Source: UBA4722 sp041690995
Lineage (GTDB): Bacteria > Pseudomonadota > Gammaproteobacteria > DSM-16500
Direction of reading: 5' to 3'
Length of the DNA: 64,000 nucleotides
NCBI GenBank assembly: GCA_041690995.1
Contig: JBEPVM010000004.1
Coordinates: 1 to 64,000, forward strand
Below, piece after piece: positions 61,834 through 64,000 of this stretch. Each line of letters begins with the position of its first letter. Positions within the stretch are counted from its first letter, which is position 1. Made by a program: the position numbers and the translations under genes. The notes under the pieces are model-generated. The model had not been told where the DNA came from. It saw nothing but the letters and a program-made list of their open reading frames with translations, and ran no database searches.

Positions 61834-62718
61834 ATGCAAAGAAAAATTCACATGACTATTCTCCCTTTACTTAATAATAGTTTGTTTCATAGAGGTTTTT
61901 CCTCCAAATCCAAGGTGCTACATCCAGTATTGTGTCCGCAATTACTACAAGATGCAAAAGTAGTAATCCCTGTTAGTATGGTTCGATATGAAAAAGATAA
62001 GGAAAAATTTGATACGGAACTATCAGCATTATTTCAATACATGGCTAACAAACTTGAGCAGGAGGAAATTCAATCCGTGGATATACTTGCTACGACAGCG
62101 CTTCATGAAGATTGGCCTGACAGTAAGATAGCTGAAATAGATGATCATTTTTTTAATAAGCATGCAAAGATAGCCAAGAAACAGATGAAGTTTCTTTTAT
62201 GGAAGGATTGGATAAAACAGAGAGGAGAGCAAATACACCAAAAGTATTATGAAGAGGTACTAGAGTTATCAAAAGAAGGGAGTGAATGGTATAAGCTAAT
62301 GTTAAATACGCACAGTAGAGTATCTATTGGTTCAAGTTTGGAAATTTCACTCAGCTATCAAAGAAAAGAGTATGCGGCTATTAGAGCCATGAATTATTAT
62401 ACAGATCTTGTTTATATGGGACACATTTCTTCCGCATGGTCATACCTTTATGAACTTTATCCTAATATTCCACGTTTTGTGAGAGTCTCTATGCAACCAC
62501 AAGCTAGCCAAATAAAAAATTATGATGCAGATGCTGCAGTTAAAATCGTAACTGCATCCCTTGAACAAATAGTTTCAAGCCCAAACTTTCCACCTAAGCA
62601 GAAAGAGCAGTTAAAAGAAATTTGTCATAATTTATTTCGTACATATACATCCACGGGTCTAATGCCTCATCACGGCTATCGAGAAGGTGTATTATCAGAT
62701 ATGAGAGTAAAAATGTGA
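61834..62718 (+). CDS. Orphan protein with faint similarity to cyclodipeptide synthases
   Basis: 294 residues, no signal peptide. A strand VVIPVSM (43-49) is followed by R-Y-E-K-D-K-E-K-F and a helix, then VDILATTALHEDW; later L-L-W-K-D-W-I (121-127) and S-Y-L-Y-E-L-Y-P (203-210). The order Ser-strand, helix, acid-rich strand, W-x-x-W helix and Y/P near the end recalls the tRNA-dependent cyclodipeptide synthases found in Legionella and Rickettsiella, but the catalytic Tyr/Glu set cannot be placed with certainty. AGGAG precedes the ATG. The downstream kinase starts within its last bases, so the two are coupled. Confidence 0.6.
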   Translation: MQRKIHMTILPLLNNSLFHRGFSSKSKVLHPVLCPQLLQDAKVVIPVSMVRYEKDKEKFDTELSALFQYMANKLEQEEIQSVDILATTALHEDWPDSKIAEIDDHFFNKHAKIAKKQMKFLLWKDWIKQRGEQIHQKYYEEVLELSKEGSEWYKLMLNTHSRVSIGSSLEISLSYQRKEYAAIRAMNYYTDLVYMGHISSAWSYLYELYPNIPRFVRVSMQPQASQIKNYDADAAVKIVTASLEQIVSSPNFPPKQKEQLKEICHNLFRTYTSTGLMPHHGYREGVLSDMRVKM

Positions 62719-64000
62719 TAGACAATATGGAAGAATTAAGTATTGTAACTGCTGTATTGGCTAATACAGCTGGTAATCTGTACTGGAAAAATTTGGAAGG
62801 TTTTTATCTTGGCTGTAATAATAGTTTTGCAAAAATCGCGGGGCTTTCATCGCCTCAAGAAATACTAGGGAAAACAGACAGCGATCTTTTTAGTAGTCTG
62901 CTAGGAGAAGATAGAGTAGAAAAATTACGTGAAATAGATAATCTTGTGATGAGTAGGGGTAAAAAAATTACACTAGAAGAAACTGGAATAAATGAACAGG
63001 GTGAAATAGCCTGGTATTTATCAAAAAAAATTCCTCTGAAAAATAAATCAATGCAAATCATTGGTGTTATCGGCACTTCGATAGACATTAGTGAACAAAA
63101 AAAATTGAGCCAATCAAAAGAGGAATTTCTAGAAAACGCAATGCATGATATTAGGACACCTTTTGTAGGTATATTAGGAATGGCTGAACTGTTATGGCAT
63201 CAAGAAGAAAATGAGATGAAAAAAGAATATTTAAGTAATCTTATGGAATCTGCAAAAAAATTATTGGATTATAATAATGAAATTTTAGATTTTAGTAAGA
63301 ACAGTGCTAGCGTTAGTGTTTCTAAAATAAAATTTAATTACAGGGAAATTATACATGAAATTATAAAAATAAATGTTCCTGCTGTCAAAATGAAAAATAT
63401 AGAATTAAGTGCAGAATTTTCTTCTAATAATGATTTTTTTATTGGAAATGCGACTGCGTTTAAGAGGATTTTAATTAATCTAGTGGGCAATGCCATTAAA
63501 TTTACGGCATCAGGCTCTATCAAAATAATCACTTCGTTTGAGGAACGAAATAATAAACAAGTTGTGATGAAGTTAATAGTGAAAGACTCTGGTATCGGCA
63601 TTCCAAAAGATAAACAAAAAATAATATTTGACAAGTTTGTTAGATTAAACGCATCTTACACGGGCTTATATTCGGGATTGGGACTCGGGTTAGCAATGGT
63701 TAAAAAACTAGTGGAAACGATGCAAGGAACGATGGAAGTTGAAAGTGAGTTAGGGAAAGGTTCCACCTTTACCTGTCTGCTGCCACTCGAGGTATCACCC
63801 TCCCAGCCAGAAATAATGATGAACAAAAGTCAGTCCCATGTTATGTGCAAATCATTAAATCTTTTATTAGTTGAAGACGATAAAATATGTCAATTAGTCG
63901 CAAGTCAGTATGCGATTTCGTTAGGATTGAATGTTACTATGGCAAATTGTGGAAATGAGGCGTTACGCCTGTCTGAAGAAAATAAATATGATTTAATATT
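62715..64000 (+). CDS. PAS-domain hybrid histidine kinase (runs off the window)
   Basis: Open to the window end. From GTG 62715 (ATG at 62727 four codons on): a PAS domain with G-N-L-Y-W-K-N-L-E-G-F-Y-L-G-C-N, typical of Legionella and Coxiella sensor kinases, then HisKA (H-D-I-R-T-P, His 140 from the ATG), HATPase (N-L-V-G-N-A-I-K-F, D-S-G-I-G-I-P, G-L-G-L-G-L) and the start of a receiver (L-L-V-E-D-D) cut before its phospho-Asp. No membrane helix, so it is a cytoplasmic sensor. It overlaps the stop of the upstream orphan by 4 nt. Similar in plan to the kinase at 55905 but diverged. Confidence 0.9.
   Translation, partial: MIDNMEELSIVTAVLANTAGNLYWKNLEGFYLGCNNSFAKIAGLSSPQEILGKTDSDLFSSLLGEDRVEKLREIDNLVMSRGKKITLEETGINEQGEIAWYLSKKIPLKNKSMQIIGVIGTSIDISEQKKLSQSKEEFLENAMHDIRTPFVGILGMAELLWHQEENEMKKEYLSNLMESAKKLLDYNNEILDFSKNSASVSVSKIKFNYREIIHEIIKINVPAVKMKNIELSAEFSSNNDFFIGNATAFKRILINLVGNAIKFTASGSIKIITSFEERNNKQVVMKLIVKDSGIGIPKDKQKIIFDKFVRLNASYTGLYSGLGLGLAMVKKLVETMQGTMEVESELGKGSTFTCLLPLEVSPSQPEIMMNKSQSHVMCKSLNLLLVEDDKICQLVASQYAISLGLNVTMANCGNEALRLSEENKYDLI

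Noticed and set aside
61834..62718. Firm naming of the 294-aa gene as cyclodipeptide synthase
   Set aside because: The catalytic Tyr and Glu positions cannot be placed by eye; kept only as a hypothesis.
63338..63634. Minus-strand 98-aa frame in the last kilobase
   Set aside because: It lies opposite the HATPase part of the kinase that runs off the window; family motifs prove the plus strand.

Overview
The window is an AT-rich bacterial chromosome segment with dense coding and short intergenic gaps. It contains no rRNA, transposase, phage gene or CRISPR array. Core gene order (ndk-rlmN-rodZ-hisS-yfgM-bamB-der, metNIQ, rsmA-apaH, dapA-bamC, guaBA) and the Kdo transferase WaaA point to a gammaproteobacterium. 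An OXA-type class D beta-lactamase, a PARG-like protein with a C-terminal membrane hairpin, large coiled-coil and multi-pass orphans, PAS-type hybrid kinases and a cyanide-insensitive-type bd oxidase suggest the order Legionellales (Coxiella/Legionella/Aquicella-like). This placement is an inference from gene content; no alignment was run.

Layout. 1-9 kb: the 3' part of an adenosine/MTA deaminase, then the ndk-rlmN and rodZ-hisS-yfgM-bamB-der cluster, with a brnTA toxin-antitoxin pair between rlmN and rodZ. 9-14 kb: VOC protein, rpe, waaA, putP, rnhB, orphan higA. 14-20.4 kb, minus strand: carA-carB-bla, with carAB of the Bacteroidetes/eukaryote type and bla overlapping the carB stop, then a RES/Xre toxin-antitoxin pair. 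20.6-22.5 kb: a PARG-like macrodomain-family protein and a 185-bp MITE-like palindromic element with target duplication. 22.5-29.7 kb: trmB, metNIQ, a Sel1 lipoprotein, rsmA with an in-frame palindromic insertion, apaH, a coiled-coil orphan, folA. 29.9-37.4 kb: parDE, a MidA methyltransferase, a pteridine-reductase-like SDR, a NitT/TauT-type ABC exporter/importer pair without a binding protein, a VIT/CCC1 transporter, brnTA number 2. 37.5-43 kb: cydAB plus a 33-aa cydX-like gene, rnr, rlmB. 43-51.4 kb: a DUF234 ATPase preceded by repeated palindromes, phhB, a rhodanese, small membrane/secreted orphans, tRNA-Ser(CGA), a minimal bamC, dapA, an ArnT-like transferase, xseA, brnTA number 3. 51.5-55 kb: guaB-guaA-tadA.

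55-64 kb is the accessory block. It holds an L,D-transpeptidase, a hybrid kinase that has lost its PAS domain, two tandem paralogous seven-helix membrane proteins (603 and 608 aa), a decayed second copy of the L,D-transpeptidase between them, an orphan that faintly resembles cyclodipeptide synthases, and a PAS-type hybrid kinase that overlaps the orphan and runs off the window. Shared upstream segments and the relic show that this block arose by duplication followed by deletion.

Toxin-antitoxin content is high for 64 kb: three brnTA pairs, one RES/Xre pair, one parDE pair and an orphan higA.
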